From Pseudomonas peli (lineage in GTDB: Bacteria; Pseudomonadota; Gammaproteobacteria; Pseudomonadales; Pseudomonadaceae), in assembly GCF_900099645.1 (NCBI RefSeq), contig NZ_FMTL01000002.1, positions 498,334 to 562,333 on the forward strand: 64,000 bases of DNA. The letters run 5' to 3'. Under the pieces are notes generated by a model. The model did no database searches. It saw only the letters and a program-made list of their open reading frames with translations, and had not been told where the DNA came from. Shown here in pieces: positions 1 through 9,401 of this stretch (the stretch's first letter is position 1; the number at the start of each line of letters is the position of its first letter). A program made the position numbers and the translations under genes.

Positions 1-246
1 GAAGGCCTGCCTGGCAACGCCCGATCCGGAGTCGATCCGTCAGTGCTGGAGCAGCGGCGCAAGGCCATGGCTGCGGTTCCGGTTGATGCCGCGCGGCAGA
101 TGGCCGAACGCCTGGGGCGCTGGCCGGATATGCAGGTGACGTATGAGGAATTTGCCGGCTTGGGCCATGGGCCGATGTTGGCCGCGTCTTTGCGGCCAGC
201 ACTGCGGATGGCGGCTGGTTTGGCGCAGGAGGGAAGCGATGAGTAA
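1..246 (+). CDS. alpha/beta hydrolase, C-terminal fragment (5' end outside window)
   Basis: Frame 1 is open from the first base to the TAA at 244-246, so only the last 81 residues are seen. The stretch GLGHGPML fits the loop carrying the catalytic His of an alpha/beta hydrolase, with the active-site Ser lying upstream of the window. The next gene starts inside its stop region and three iron-associated membrane genes follow, so a siderophore-esterase type enzyme is a reasonable guess, but that rests on context. Family call fair, substrate unknown. Confidence 0.55.
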   Translation, partial: EGLPGNARSGVDPSVLEQRRKAMAAVPVDAARQMAERLGRWPDMQVTYEEFAGLGHGPMLAASLRPALRMAAGLAQEGSDE

Positions 247-535
247 GGCCGGAGAAACAACCCAGGCATGGCCGATCTGTTCACGGGTGTTGGCCGGGTT
301 GCTGGGCGGCTATGTGTTCACCTACGCATTGACCGCTGCCCTGGCGCAGCTGTTGCCGCTGGACCGGGTGGATGCGCTGCTGATCGCCAGCTTGCTGTCA
401 TTCATCGTCTACACCCTGGTGATTCTCTGGGCGTTTGCCGCACGCAGCGCCTGGTGCGCTTGGGTGGTGGTGCCGGCCGCTGCGCCGCTGGCGCTGATCG
501 GCTTCTGGCCACACCTGCTGGAGCGTCTGGCATGA
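239..535 (+). CDS. DUF3649 family small membrane protein
   Basis: A 98-residue protein with about three hydrophobic helices (roughly residues 18-38, 45-65 and 72-90). I chose the ATG at 239 because an AGGAGG lies 8 bases before it at about 226-231 and it overlaps the stop of the upstream gene. It is followed by a PepSY protein gene with an ATGA overlap. In Pseudomonas the trio DUF3649, PepSY, DUF3325 often travels with TonB-dependent siderophore receptors (known context); the molecular role is not established. Confidence 0.7.
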   Translation: MSKAGETTQAWPICSRVLAGLLGGYVFTYALTAALAQLLPLDRVDALLIASLLSFIVYTLVILWAFAARSAWCAWVVVPAAAPLALIGFWPHLLERLA

Positions 536-2070
536 AACAGACCCTGACCCAATCCATGGCCTGGCTGCACACCTGGGGTGGCCTGCTGTTCGGCTGGCTG
601 CTGTTTGCCATCTTTCTCACCGGCAGCCTGGCGGTGTTCGACCAGGAGATTGATCACTGGATGCAGCCGGAGATCAAGCAGGCGTCGGTCAGCAACGCTC
701 AGGCTGTCGAGCATGCCGTGGCCTATCTGCAACGCCAGCATGCCAATGCCAGCGCCTGGAACATCAGCCTGCCCAGCGAGCGCATGCCTGCCTTGCGGGT
801 GACGGTGGGCGACCGACGCTCAGGCATCAGCACGTACTTGGACCCACTCACCGGTGAGCCCTTGGTGGTGCGCGACACGGCCGGCGGTACATTTTTCTTT
901 CGTTTTCACTACAGCCTCAGCATGCCGCGCAACCCGGGTATCTGGATTGTCGGGTTAGCGGCGATGGCGATGCTGGTGGCGCTGATCAGCGGCATCATCA
1001 TTCACAAGAAGTTCTTCAAGGAATTCTTCACTTTCCGCCCGAACAAGGCCCAGCGCTCCTGGCTGGATGCACACAATGCCAGTGCAGTGTTGCTGTTACC
1101 GTTTCACCTGATGATCACCTATACCGGCCTGTCGATCTTTGCCCTGATCTATATGCCGGCAGCGCTGGACAGCCTCTATAAAGGGGATTTTGAAACGTTC
1201 TACCGCGAACACATCGAGGTCATGGAGGAACCGCGTCAGGCGCAGACTCACCCGGCGCCGCTGACGCCGCTGACGCCGCTGGCCCCGCTATTGGCCCAGG
1301 CCGAAGCACGCATGGGGCCGCTGAGTGGTGTGGTGATCGAGCACCCCGGCCGCAGTGATGCGCATATCGAAATGCGCCGCGTGCTGGGTAACCGTATTGC
1401 CCTGACCAAAGGCCACAACATGGTGTTTGACGGTGTTACCGGTGAGCTGCTGGCCGGGCCGCCGGAGCTGCGCCCCAGTGTGCTGGCGCAACGGGTGATG
1501 TTTGGCCTGCACTTTGCGCAGTTCGGTGGCTACCCGATGCGCTGGCTGTACTTCGTTTGCGGCGTGCTCAGCAGCGCCATGATCGCCACCGGGCTGGTGC
1601 TGTTTACGGTGAAGCGGCGGCGTAAATACGCCAGCGAAAGTCGCTTGGGGCAACAGCTCTATCGCCTGGTCGAAAGCCTCAATGTGGCAGTGATCAGCGG
1701 CCTGGCTGTGGCCTGTATCGGTCTGCTGTGGCTCAACCGCCTATTGCCGGTTGAGCTGGCCCAGCGTGCCGGTTGGGAAGTACGCGGCTTCTTTGCAATC
1801 TGGCTGCTGAGCTTGCTGCACGCCTGGCTGCGCCCGCGCCTGCAGGCCTGGCGTGAGCAGCTGAGCCTGGCTGCGGTGCTGTGCCTGGGCTTACCGCTGC
1901 TCAGTGTAATCAGTGACGGCCAGGCCTGGGGCGACAGTATGCGCCTGTGGCTGGAGGTGACGGTGGTGGCACTGGGCCTGCTGCTGGCCTGGAGTGTCTG
2001 GCGTTTGCATCAGCCACAAGTGCAACACAGCGAGCGGCGGGTGCGGCACGCACAGGCGCAGGTGAATTGA
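532..2070 (+). CDS. PepSY-associated transmembrane protein, putative inner-membrane iron (siderophore) reductase
   Basis: 512 residues from the ATG at 532, which overlaps the preceding TGA. The N-terminus (MAWLHTWGGLLFGWLLF) is the typical first helix of PepSY_TM proteins; a periplasmic PepSY region follows, then several more helices with conserved His (HNASAVLLLPFHLM; FGLHFAQFGG) likely to hold haem. Related proteins such as PiuB and FpvG act in ferric-siderophore reduction in the inner membrane; that function is inferred here from family and from the DUF3649/DUF3325 neighbours. Confidence 0.75.
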   Translation: MKQTLTQSMAWLHTWGGLLFGWLLFAIFLTGSLAVFDQEIDHWMQPEIKQASVSNAQAVEHAVAYLQRQHANASAWNISLPSERMPALRVTVGDRRSGISTYLDPLTGEPLVVRDTAGGTFFFRFHYSLSMPRNPGIWIVGLAAMAMLVALISGIIIHKKFFKEFFTFRPNKAQRSWLDAHNASAVLLLPFHLMITYTGLSIFALIYMPAALDSLYKGDFETFYREHIEVMEEPRQAQTHPAPLTPLTPLAPLLAQAEARMGPLSGVVIEHPGRSDAHIEMRRVLGNRIALTKGHNMVFDGVTGELLAGPPELRPSVLAQRVMFGLHFAQFGGYPMRWLYFVCGVLSSAMIATGLVLFTVKRRRKYASESRLGQQLYRLVESLNVAVISGLAVACIGLLWLNRLLPVELAQRAGWEVRGFFAIWLLSLLHAWLRPRLQAWREQLSLAAVLCLGLPLLSVISDGQAWGDSMRLWLEVTVVALGLLLAWSVWRLHQPQVQHSERRVRHAQAQVN

Positions 2071-2071
2071 G

Positions 2072-2410
2072 ATGATGACCGCATTCTTGGGCAGTCTCTT
2101 GCTGGCTTACAGCAGCATGCTGGCGCTGTGTCAGGGCCTTGAACGGCACTACAAACAGGTTTGGGGCAGGGCGCCGACGTTGTTGCAACGCCGCGTTCTG
2201 CGTGGCAGTGGCTGGTTGCTGCTGGTGGCCAGCCTGTGGGGTTGCGCGCAAGCCTGGGGCTGGGCGATGGGCCCGGTGGGTTGGTTCGGCATGCTGTCGC
2301 TGAGCGGCTTTGCCCTGGCCCTGCTGTTGCCCTATGCACCGCGCCTTGCGGTGTACGGACCGTTGCTGGGGCTGCCGTGTTGGCTGTTGCTGTTCGCCCT
2401 TGCGGGGTAA
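2072..2410 (+). CDS. DUF3325 family membrane protein
   Basis: 112 residues, nearly all hydrophobic: about four helices with a short polar loop (GLERHYKQVWGRAP) after the first. It starts one base after the TGA of the PepSY gene and closes the cassette. DUF3325 proteins are regular partners of PepSY/DUF3649 in iron-uptake loci; no catalytic motif is visible, so it is probably a structural subunit of the same membrane complex (inference). Confidence 0.7.
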   Translation: MMTAFLGSLLLAYSSMLALCQGLERHYKQVWGRAPTLLQRRVLRGSGWLLLVASLWGCAQAWGWAMGPVGWFGMLSLSGFALALLLPYAPRLAVYGPLLGLPCWLLLFALAG

Positions 2411-2504
2411 TTTTGCAGCTGTGTAGTGGTGTTCGCTGATATGGCCGAGCGCAGTTTGCCGTTATCATGGCGGCCTTCTTTGCTTCTGGATCATCTCGTT
2501 CGCC

Positions 2505-3401
2505 ATGAGCCCGCATTACCCAACCATCGCCGATTGCGTCGGCAACACCCCACTGGTGCGCCTGCAGCGCCTGCCGGGCAACACCAGCAACACCTTGCTG
2601 TTGAAGCTGGAAGGCAACAATCCGGCTGGTTCGGTAAAGGATCGTCCGGCGTTGTCGATGATCACTCGCGCCGAGCAGCGCGGCGACATCCAGCCCGGTG
2701 ATGTGTTGATTGAGGCCACCAGCGGCAATACCGGCATCGCCCTGGCCATGGCCGCGGCGATTAAGGGTTACCGCATGGTGCTGATCATGCCGGACAACTC
2801 CACCGCCGAACGCAAGGCGGCGATGACTGCCTACGGCGCGCAGCTGATTCTGGTCGGCGGTATGGAAGAAGCCCGCGACCTGGCCCTGCAGATGCAGGCG
2901 GATGGCAAGGGCAAAGTGCTCGATCAGTTCGCCAATGGTGACAACCCGATTGCCCACTACACCAGCACCGGCCCGGAAATCTGGCAGCAGACGGGTGGGC
3001 AGATCACCCATTTCGTCAGCTCGATGGGCACCACCGGGACCATCATGGGCGTCTCGCGTTTCCTGAAAGAGCAGAAGCCGGACGTGCAGATCGTCGGTCT
3101 GCAGCCGATGGAAGGCGCTGCGATTCCCGGTATCCGCCGCTGGCCGCAGGAGTATCTGCCGAAGATTTATCAGGCCGAGCGGGTTGATCGCATTATCGAC
3201 ATGGGCCAGCAGGAAGCCGAAGACGTGATGCGCCGCCTGGCGCGTGAAGAAGGCATCTTCTGCGGGGTGTCCTCCGGCGGTTCGGTGGCGGCGATGTTGC
3301 GTCTGTCCCAGGAAGTCGAGAATGCGGTGATGGTGGCGATCATCTGCGACCGTGGCGACCGTTACCTGTCCAGCGGCGTTTACGACGCCCCGAGCAACTG
3401 A
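2505..3401 (+). CDS. cysM: cysteine synthase B (O-acetylserine sulfhydrylase B)
   Basis: 298 residues, the usual CysM size. It makes cysteine from O-acetylserine and sulfide (or S-sulfocysteine from thiosulfate) using PLP in the cytoplasm. The PLP lysine is Lys45 in [20 protein letters not shown] binds the substrate and the C-terminal SSGGS loop binds the PLP phosphate. Its stop shares one base with the start of rlmD (TGATG), implying coupled translation. It heads the cysM-rlmD-relA-mazG run seen in other Pseudomonas. Confidence 0.93.
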   Translation: MSPHYPTIADCVGNTPLVRLQRLPGNTSNTLLLKLEGNNPAGSVKDRPALSMITRAEQRGDIQPGDVLIEATSGNTGIALAMAAAIKGYRMVLIMPDNSTAERKAAMTAYGAQLILVGGMEEARDLALQMQADGKGKVLDQFANGDNPIAHYTSTGPEIWQQTGGQITHFVSSMGTTGTIMGVSRFLKEQKPDVQIVGLQPMEGAAIPGIRRWPQEYLPKIYQAERVDRIIDMGQQEAEDVMRRLAREEGIFCGVSSGGSVAAMLRLSQEVENAVMVAIICDRGDRYLSSGVYDAPSN

Positions 3402-4753
3402 TGGCCAAGAAAGACGGCGGTCTGCGCTTTCAACCCAGCGGTGGTTCCCGGGCGCCCCAGGTGCCGGTGGGCAAGAAGCAGAAGCTCACCATCGAGCGCC
3501 TGGCCAACGATGGTCGTGGCATCGCTTTCAGCGAAGGGCGTACCTGGTTTGTCAGCGGTGGATTGGCCGGCGAGCAGATCGAAGCGCGGGTGCTGGGTGC
3601 CCACGGCAAGGTAGTCGAGGCGCGGGTTGAGCGCATTCTCACCGCCAGTGCTGAGCGGCGTAGCGAGGCTTGCGTGCATGCCAAGGTCTGTGGCGGCTGC
3701 AGCTTGCAGCATATGCCCCATGCCGATCAGCTTGCCCTGAAACAGCGCATGCTCGCCGAGCAGCTCAGCCGCTTGGCCAATCTTGAACCGCAAGAATGGG
3801 CAGCGCCATTGGTCGGCCCTGAGCTGGGCTATCGCCGCCGCGCACGGATTGCCGTGCGCTGGGACAACAAGGCCAAGCGCCTTGATGTGGGTTTTCGCGC
3901 AGCGGCGAGCCAGGACATCATCGCCATCAGCGATTGCCCGGTGCTGGTACAACCTTTGCAGCCGATCCTGCGCGCGTTACCCCAGGTGCTGCGTGAGTTG
4001 GATAAACCTCAGGCCATTGGTCATGTCGAGTTGTTCAGCGGCAGCTCCAGTGCTGTGCTGATAAGGCATACCGCTGTATTGAGCGAAGCGGACCTGGCCC
4101 GTTTGCAGGCGTTCTGCATGGCGCAGAATGCGCAGCTCTGGTTACACGGTACGGACGAGCCGCAGCCGTTTGATCCAGCGCAGCAGCTGAGTTATCGCTT
4201 GGATGCGTTTGCGCTCGACCTGGCGTATCGGCCCGGTGACTTTGTGCAGGTCAACCAGCCGGTGAATGACGCCATGGTCGCGCAGGCGCTGGATTGGCTG
4301 GCTCCGCAGTCCGATGAGCGGGTACTGGATCTGTTCTGCGGTCTGGGCAATTTCGCCTTGCCATTGGCTCAGCGAGTGGGTGAACTGGTGGCGGTGGAGG
4401 GCGTGCAAACCATGGTCGAGCGCGCCGCCGAGAATGCCGTGAGCAATGGTCTGGGCAATGCGCACTTTTTCCAGGCCGACCTGTCCAACCCGCTGGTCGA
4501 TGCGAGCTGGGCTCAGGGCGGTTTCGCCGCGGTGCTGTTGGACCCGCCGCGGGATGGCGCGTTGCAGGTGGTCAAGCAAATGACGGCGTTGGGCGTCAAA
4601 CGGGTGCTGTATGTGTCGTGCAACCCGACGACCCTGGCCCGTGACAGCGCCGAGTTACTGGCGCAAGGCTATCGGCTGGAACGTGCCGCTATCCTCGATA
4701 TGTTTCCGCAAACCGCGCACGTCGAAGCGATGGCGCTGTTTGTCAGGCAGTAG
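3401..4753 (+). CDS. rlmD: 23S rRNA (uracil-1939-C5)-methyltransferase RlmD
   Basis: 450 residues. An N-terminal TRAM RNA-binding region (about 20-85) is followed by the iron-sulfur ligands Cys91, Cys97, Cys100 (C-x5-C-x2-C) and Cys179 in SDCPVL, then a Rossmann methyltransferase domain with [20 protein letters not shown] and the nucleophilic Cys407 in [12 protein letters not shown]. This is the full RlmD (RumA) signature, methylating U1939 of 23S rRNA with SAM. Coupled to cysM by a one-base overlap. A weak hairpin follows at about 4758-4777 but lacks a T-run. Confidence 0.94.
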   Translation: MAKKDGGLRFQPSGGSRAPQVPVGKKQKLTIERLANDGRGIAFSEGRTWFVSGGLAGEQIEARVLGAHGKVVEARVERILTASAERRSEACVHAKVCGGCSLQHMPHADQLALKQRMLAEQLSRLANLEPQEWAAPLVGPELGYRRRARIAVRWDNKAKRLDVGFRAAASQDIIAISDCPVLVQPLQPILRALPQVLRELDKPQAIGHVELFSGSSSAVLIRHTAVLSEADLARLQAFCMAQNAQLWLHGTDEPQPFDPAQQLSYRLDAFALDLAYRPGDFVQVNQPVNDAMVAQALDWLAPQSDERVLDLFCGLGNFALPLAQRVGELVAVEGVQTMVERAAENAVSNGLGNAHFFQADLSNPLVDASWAQGGFAAVLLDPPRDGALQVVKQMTALGVKRVLYVSCNPTTLARDSAELLAQGYRLERAAILDMFPQTAHVEAMALFVRQ

Positions 4754-4882
4754 ATAGAAGCGCCGTATCCCGGCGCTGCAGGGGCGCGCAGGGAGTGCGC
4801 CTTAAGTGGTTAAACCGACCGGCTCATAGAAGGCGGCGACTGTTCGGTGTGCATGCCGCGCACCGTAGGGAAGGTAAGCAAG

Positions 4883-7126
4883 ATGGTTCAGGTCAGAGCG
4901 CATCAGCCGATCAACGATGACGGCAGCATCAACCTTGAAGCCTGGCTCGGGCATGTACTGAGCGTCGATCCGGCACTGGATCGCGAAGCCCTGCGCGAGG
5001 CCTGCGAGTTCGCCCGCGAGGCTGAGCAACAGGCCAATGCCGCGAAGAATCTGTGGACTGAGGGCGCGTCGAGTTTTCGCTCCGGTCTGGAAATCGCCGA
5101 AATTCTCGCCGACCTCAAGCTCGATCAGGACTCCCTGGTCGCAGCCGTAATCTATCGCTGCGTGCGCGAAGGCAAGGTGCCCTTGGCGCTGGTGCATCAG
5201 CGCTTCGGCCCGGTGGTGGCCAAGCTGGTCGAAGGCGTGCTGCGCATGGCGGCAATCAGCGCATCCTTGAACCCGCGTGATTCCCTGGTGCTCGGCTCCC
5301 AGGCGCAGGTGGAAAACCTGCGCAAGATGCTTGTGGCGATGGTCGATGACGTACGCGTAGCGTTGATCAAGCTGGCCGAGCGCACCTGCGCGATCCGCGC
5401 GGTGAAAGAGGCTGATGACGAGAAACGTCAGCGCGTGGCCCGCGAGGTTTTCGACATCTACGCCCCGTTGGCTCACCGCCTGGGCATTGGCCATATCAAG
5501 TGGGAGCTGGAAGATCTGTCCTTCCGCTACCTGGAGCCTGAGCAGTACAAGCAGATCGCCAAACTGCTACACGAGCGCCGGCTGGACCGTGAGCATTACA
5601 TCAATGAAGTGATGGGTCAGTTGCGCGTTGAGCTGGAGGCCACCGGGGTCAAGGCTGACATCAGCGGGCGGGCCAAACACATCTATTCGATCTGGCGCAA
5701 AATGCAGCGCAAGGGTCTGCAGTTCAGCCAGATCTATGACGTGCGCGCGGTGCGCGTGCTGGTGCCGGAAGTGCGCGATTGCTACACCGCCCTCGGTATC
5801 GTGCACACCCTGTGGCGGCACATTCCCAAGGAGTTTGACGATTACATCGCCAACCCCAAGGAAAACGGCTACCGCTCGCTGCACACCGCTGTGCTCGGCC
5901 CGGAAGGTAAGGTGCTGGAAGTGCAGATCCGCACCCAGGCCATGCATGAGGAAGCCGAACTGGGCGTGTGCGCGCACTGGCGTTACAAAGGCACCGACGT
6001 CAAAGCCAGCTCCAATCATTACGAAGAGAAAATTTCCTGGCTGCGTCAGGTGCTCGAATGGCACGAAGAGCTGGGCGATATCGGCGGTCTGGCCGAACAG
6101 CTGCGCGTGGATATTGAGCCGGACCGGGTCTATGTGTTCACTCCGGACGGTCACGCAATCGACCTGCCCAAGGGCGCCACGCCGCTGGATTTTGCCTACC
6201 GCGTGCACACCGAGATCGGCCACAACTGCCGTGGCGCGAAGATTAACGGGCGCATCGTGCCGCTCAACTACAGCCTGCAGACCGGCGAGCAGGTGGAGAT
6301 CATCACCAGCAAGCACGGCACGCCAAGCCGCGACTGGCTGAACTCCAACCTTGGTTATGTCACCACCTCGCGGGCGCGGGCGAAGATCGTCCACTGGTTC
6401 AAACTGCAGGACCGCGACCAGAATGTCGCGGCCGGTAAGGTCCAGTTGGAGCGTGAGCTGCAGCGCCTAGCGTTGCCGCATGTGGACTTCGAAAAACTGG
6501 CCGAGAAGGCCAATATGAAGACCAGCGAGGACTTGTTCGCCTCCCTCGGTGCCGGCGACCTGCGCCTGGCGCAACTGGTCAACCTGGCGCAGCAACTGGT
6601 CGAGCCGGATCGAGTCAACGAGCAGCTGGAGCTGATCCCGCGCAAGGCGTTGGGCTTCAAACCAGGCAAGCGCGGCGATATCCAGATTCAGGGCGTCGGC
6701 AACCTGCTGACGCAGATGGCCGGTTGCTGCCAGCCGCTGCCGGGCGATCCGATTGTCGGCTACATCACCCAGGGTCGTGGTGTGAGCATCCACCGTCAGG
6801 ACTGCGCCTCGGTGCTGCAACTGGCTGGGCGCGAGCCGGAGCGGATTATCCAGGTCAACTGGGGCCCGGTGCCGGTGCAGACCTACCCGGTGGAAATCAT
6901 CATCAAGGCCTACGATCGTTCTGGCCTGCTGCGTGACGTGACCCAGGTGCTGCTCAACGAGAAGCTCAATGTGCTGGCGGTGAATACCCGCTCGAACAAG
7001 GACGACAACACCGCGTCCATGTCGATCACCGTGGAGATTCCGGGGCTTGAGGCGCTTGGGCGCTTGTTGGGGCGTATCAGTCAATTGCCCAATATCATCG
7101 AAGCCCGTCGCCACCGAGTTTCCTGA
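4883..7126 (+). CDS. relA: GTP pyrophosphokinase (ppGpp synthetase I)
   Basis: From the ATG at 4883 (after GGAAGGTAAGCAAG) the protein has 747 residues, the length I recall for Pseudomonas RelA; the longer reading from 4847 is unlikely. It makes (p)ppGpp on stalled ribosomes. The N-terminal hydrolase domain lacks the HD pair (VIYRCV where SpoT has a His-Asp), so it should be synthetase-only. The synthetase domain (GRAKHIYSIWRKM, EFDDYIANPKENGYRSLHT), TGS domain (VYVFTPDGHAIDLPKGAT), CC/ZFD cysteine region (GCCQPLPGD) and C-terminal ACT domain follow in order. Confidence 0.95.
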   Translation: MVQVRAHQPINDDGSINLEAWLGHVLSVDPALDREALREACEFAREAEQQANAAKNLWTEGASSFRSGLEIAEILADLKLDQDSLVAAVIYRCVREGKVPLALVHQRFGPVVAKLVEGVLRMAAISASLNPRDSLVLGSQAQVENLRKMLVAMVDDVRVALIKLAERTCAIRAVKEADDEKRQRVAREVFDIYAPLAHRLGIGHIKWELEDLSFRYLEPEQYKQIAKLLHERRLDREHYINEVMGQLRVELEATGVKADISGRAKHIYSIWRKMQRKGLQFSQIYDVRAVRVLVPEVRDCYTALGIVHTLWRHIPKEFDDYIANPKENGYRSLHTAVLGPEGKVLEVQIRTQAMHEEAELGVCAHWRYKGTDVKASSNHYEEKISWLRQVLEWHEELGDIGGLAEQLRVDIEPDRVYVFTPDGHAIDLPKGATPLDFAYRVHTEIGHNCRGAKINGRIVPLNYSLQTGEQVEIITSKHGTPSRDWLNSNLGYVTTSRARAKIVHWFKLQDRDQNVAAGKVQLERELQRLALPHVDFEKLAEKANMKTSEDLFASLGAGDLRLAQLVNLAQQLVEPDRVNEQLELIPRKALGFKPGKRGDIQIQGVGNLLTQMAGCCQPLPGDPIVGYITQGRGVSIHRQDCASVLQLAGREPERIIQVNWGPVPVQTYPVEIIIKAYDRSGLLRDVTQVLLNEKLNVLAVNTRSNKDDNTASMSITVEIPGLEALGRLLGRISQLPNIIEARRHRVS

Positions 7127-7153
7127 GGCGATTACGATCTAACTGGATTTGCC

Positions 7154-7984
7154 ATGTACCAACTCGACGACCTGCTGCACCTGATGGCCCGGCTGCGTGA
7201 CCCGCAGCATGGTTGCCCGTGGGATCTCAAGCAGAACTACGCGACGATTGTGCCGCATACGATCGAAGAGGCGTACGAGGTGGCCGATGCCATCGAGCGC
7301 GGCGACTTCGATCATCTGCCGGGTGAGCTGGGCGACCTGCTGTTTCAGGTGGTGTATTACAGCCAGCTGGCGCGCGAAGAAGGGCGCTTCGAGTTTGCCC
7401 AGGTGGTTGATGCCATCACCACCAAGCTGATTCGCCGTCATCCCCATGTATTCCCCGATGGCGATCTGTATGGCGCTGTGGACGTGGCCAAGCTGGAAGA
7501 GGCCGCGGTCAAACAGCGCTGGGAAGAGATCAAGGCCGAAGAGCGCGCCGAAAAAGCTGCAGCCCCCGAGCAACTCTCATTGCTCGACGATGTGCCCACG
7601 GCGCTGCCGTCGCTAAGTCGGGCGATCAAATTGCAAAAGCGTGCCGCCCAGGTTGGTTTCGACTGGCCCGAGGCCTTGCCGGTGGTCGACAAGGTGCGCG
7701 AAGAATTGGATGAAGTGCTCGAAGCCATGAGCGAGAACGACCCTGAGGCGATTAGCGAGGAGATCGGCGATCTGCTGTTTGTGGTCAGCAACCTGGCGCG
7801 GCACCTGAAGGTCGATCCGGAAACTGCCCTGCGTGCAGCCAACGCTAAATTCGAGCGGCGTTTTCGTTTTATCGAGCAGGCATTGCGCGAAGCGGGGCGC
7901 AACATGGAAGATTGCGCCCTGGATGAATTGGACGCGCTCTGGGGCGAAGCCAAAAAGCTGGAAAAGCAGACCCCGAGTTGTTGA
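7154..7984 (+). CDS. mazG: nucleoside triphosphate pyrophosphohydrolase MazG
   Basis: 276 residues with two MazG repeats: EEAYEVADAIE with GELGDLLFQVVYY in the first and EELDEVLEAM with EEIGDLLFVVSN in the second, giving the acidic Mg2+ sites. It hydrolyses NTPs to NMP and pyrophosphate and in E. coli limits ppGpp accumulation, which fits its place 27 bases after relA. Length and repeat layout are standard for the family. Confidence 0.93.
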   Translation: MYQLDDLLHLMARLRDPQHGCPWDLKQNYATIVPHTIEEAYEVADAIERGDFDHLPGELGDLLFQVVYYSQLAREEGRFEFAQVVDAITTKLIRRHPHVFPDGDLYGAVDVAKLEEAAVKQRWEEIKAEERAEKAAAPEQLSLLDDVPTALPSLSRAIKLQKRAAQVGFDWPEALPVVDKVREELDEVLEAMSENDPEAISEEIGDLLFVVSNLARHLKVDPETALRAANAKFERRFRFIEQALREAGRNMEDCALDELDALWGEAKKLEKQTPSC

Positions 7985-8054
7985 TTGTGCGAGTGCGGTC
8001 TGCCCGCTGATGGTGGGCACGCCCGCTTTAAATTGATGGTTGGAAAGGTAGGTT

Positions 8055-8594
8055 ATGGCTCTCTCACTACGCGATCAGCTGCTCAAAGCCGGGCTGGTCA
8101 ATGAAAAGCAGGCCAAGCAGGCCGGCAAGCAACAGCAGAAACAACAGCGCCTGGTGCATAAAGGTCAGGCCGAGAAGGACGAATCGCAAAAGCTCGCCGC
8201 CCAGCAGGCAATGGCCGAAAAGGCCGCGCGTGACCAGGAGCTGAACCGTCAGCAGCAGGAAAAAATCGAGCAGAAGGCCCGTGCCGCGCAGATCAAACAA
8301 CTGATTGAAGTCTCGCGTCTTCCCAAGCTGACCACCGAGGATTACTACAACTTCGTCGATGACAAGAAGGTCAAACGGCTGTCGGTGAACACCCTGGTGC
8401 GCAACAAACTCAGCAGTGGCTCGCTGGCCATTGTCCGTCACGGCGGCGGCTATGAAGTGATCCCGCGTGAAGCCGCACTGAAGATTCAGGAGCGCGATCC
8501 TCAACGTGTGGTGCTGCTCAACACCCCAACCGAAGCGCCGGATGCCGATGATCCGTACGCGGCCTATCAGGTGCCAGATGACCTGATGTGGTGA
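8055..8594 (+). CDS. DUF2058 (YaiL-like) nucleoprotein/polysome-associated protein
   Basis: 179 residues. The N-terminal half is a charged, Gln/Lys/Ala-rich helix predicted to form a coiled coil (about 15-85); the C-terminal half (EDYYNFVDDKKVKRLSVN, GYEVIPREAALKI) is the conserved DUF2058 core. Function is not established; E. coli YaiL is only a loose guide. Separate from mazG by 70 bases and closed by a strong bidirectional terminator. Confidence 0.75.
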   Translation: MALSLRDQLLKAGLVNEKQAKQAGKQQQKQQRLVHKGQAEKDESQKLAAQQAMAEKAARDQELNRQQQEKIEQKARAAQIKQLIEVSRLPKLTTEDYYNFVDDKKVKRLSVNTLVRNKLSSGSLAIVRHGGGYEVIPREAALKIQERDPQRVVLLNTPTEAPDADDPYAAYQVPDDLMW

Positions 8595-8628
8595 TGGCGC
8601 CTAGCCTCACCCACAGACCCCCGCCCAC

Positions 8629-8660
8629 AAAAAAGCCGAGCATATAGCTCGGCTTTTTTA
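8629..8660. terminator. bidirectional rho-independent terminator
   Basis: The stem AAAAAGCCGAGC / GCTCGGCTTTTT around an ATATA loop, A-run on one side and T-run on the other, lies between the convergent DUF2058 and DUF3108 genes. Confidence 0.9.
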
Positions 8661-8671
8661 TTCGCGCTAAC

Positions 8672-9388
8672 TCAATCCTGGCGACCTTGAACCGCTTTGC
8701 CGTCGACGGTGCCTTCCTTGAGCATGATCTGGTATTCCTTGCCGTCTTTTTCGACCTGATGCAGGCGTACCAGCAGGAATTCCCAATCTTTGGCGAACCA
8801 GAGGATGGTCTTGCGGCTGCTTTGTGTCGGGTCACGCACGCGTTCTACCTTGATGGCGTCGATCAGGCCAGCTTTGGTACGCACGGTTTCTTCACCCAGC
8901 ACACGGAAATCGTAGGTTTCCACTTCGTCGCCATCGACCACCTGGTAGCTCATGCTCTTGGTGCCGGCGGCCACGTCATATTGCAGGGCCAGTTGGTAGG
9001 TCGACTTGTCCAGCAGGCCGCGGTTCAGTGGCAGGCGCACCGGGGTGTCGCGATCACTGCCGATGACCTGTTTGGCGCTCCAGTCGAAGTCGTGCTCGAT
9101 CTTCTTGCCCTTGCCCAGGCCGTTGCGTTCATACAGGTAAGTCTGCGGCAGGAAGACTTCTTTATCCACGCGCAGGGTGCTTTGTTCGGTCAGGCTGGCG
9201 ACCAGCATGGAGGCTTCGAAGTTCAGCTTCCATACGCCGTTATCCAGCGCTTCAAGGCTGCGTTCAGCGCTGCCGCTGACAGGCAGTTGCTTCCAGTCGG
9301 CGGTGTAGCTGGCGGAGAAGGGTTTCAGCTCGACGGCCAGTGCCGGCAGGCTCAAAAGTGTCAGTGCGAACAGTAAGGCGCGACCCAT
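8672..9388 (-). CDS. DUF3108 domain exported protein
   Basis: 238 residues with a clear signal peptide (hydrophobic residues about 4-18, cleavage after ALA). The body is the DUF3108 fold (FSASYTADWKQLPVSGSAER, TYDFRVLGEETVRTKAGLIDAIKVERV), predicted as periplasmic beta structure. It starts 13 bases after the purN stop, so may be read from the purM-purN transcript. Same position in PAO1 (PA0943, from memory). Function unknown. Confidence 0.8.
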   Translation of the reverse strand: MGRALLFALTLLSLPALAVELKPFSASYTADWKQLPVSGSAERSLEALDNGVWKLNFEASMLVASLTEQSTLRVDKEVFLPQTYLYERNGLGKGKKIEHDFDWSAKQVIGSDRDTPVRLPLNRGLLDKSTYQLALQYDVAAGTKSMSYQVVDGDEVETYDFRVLGEETVRTKAGLIDAIKVERVRDPTQSSRKTILWFAKDWEFLLVRLHQVEKDGKEYQIMLKEGTVDGKAVQGRQD

Positions 9389-9401
9389 GGTGTCTCCTTG
9401 A

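Noticed and set aside
2010..3011. 333-codon minus-strand ORF over DUF3325 and cysM
   Set aside because: Low-complexity shadow spanning two real genes.
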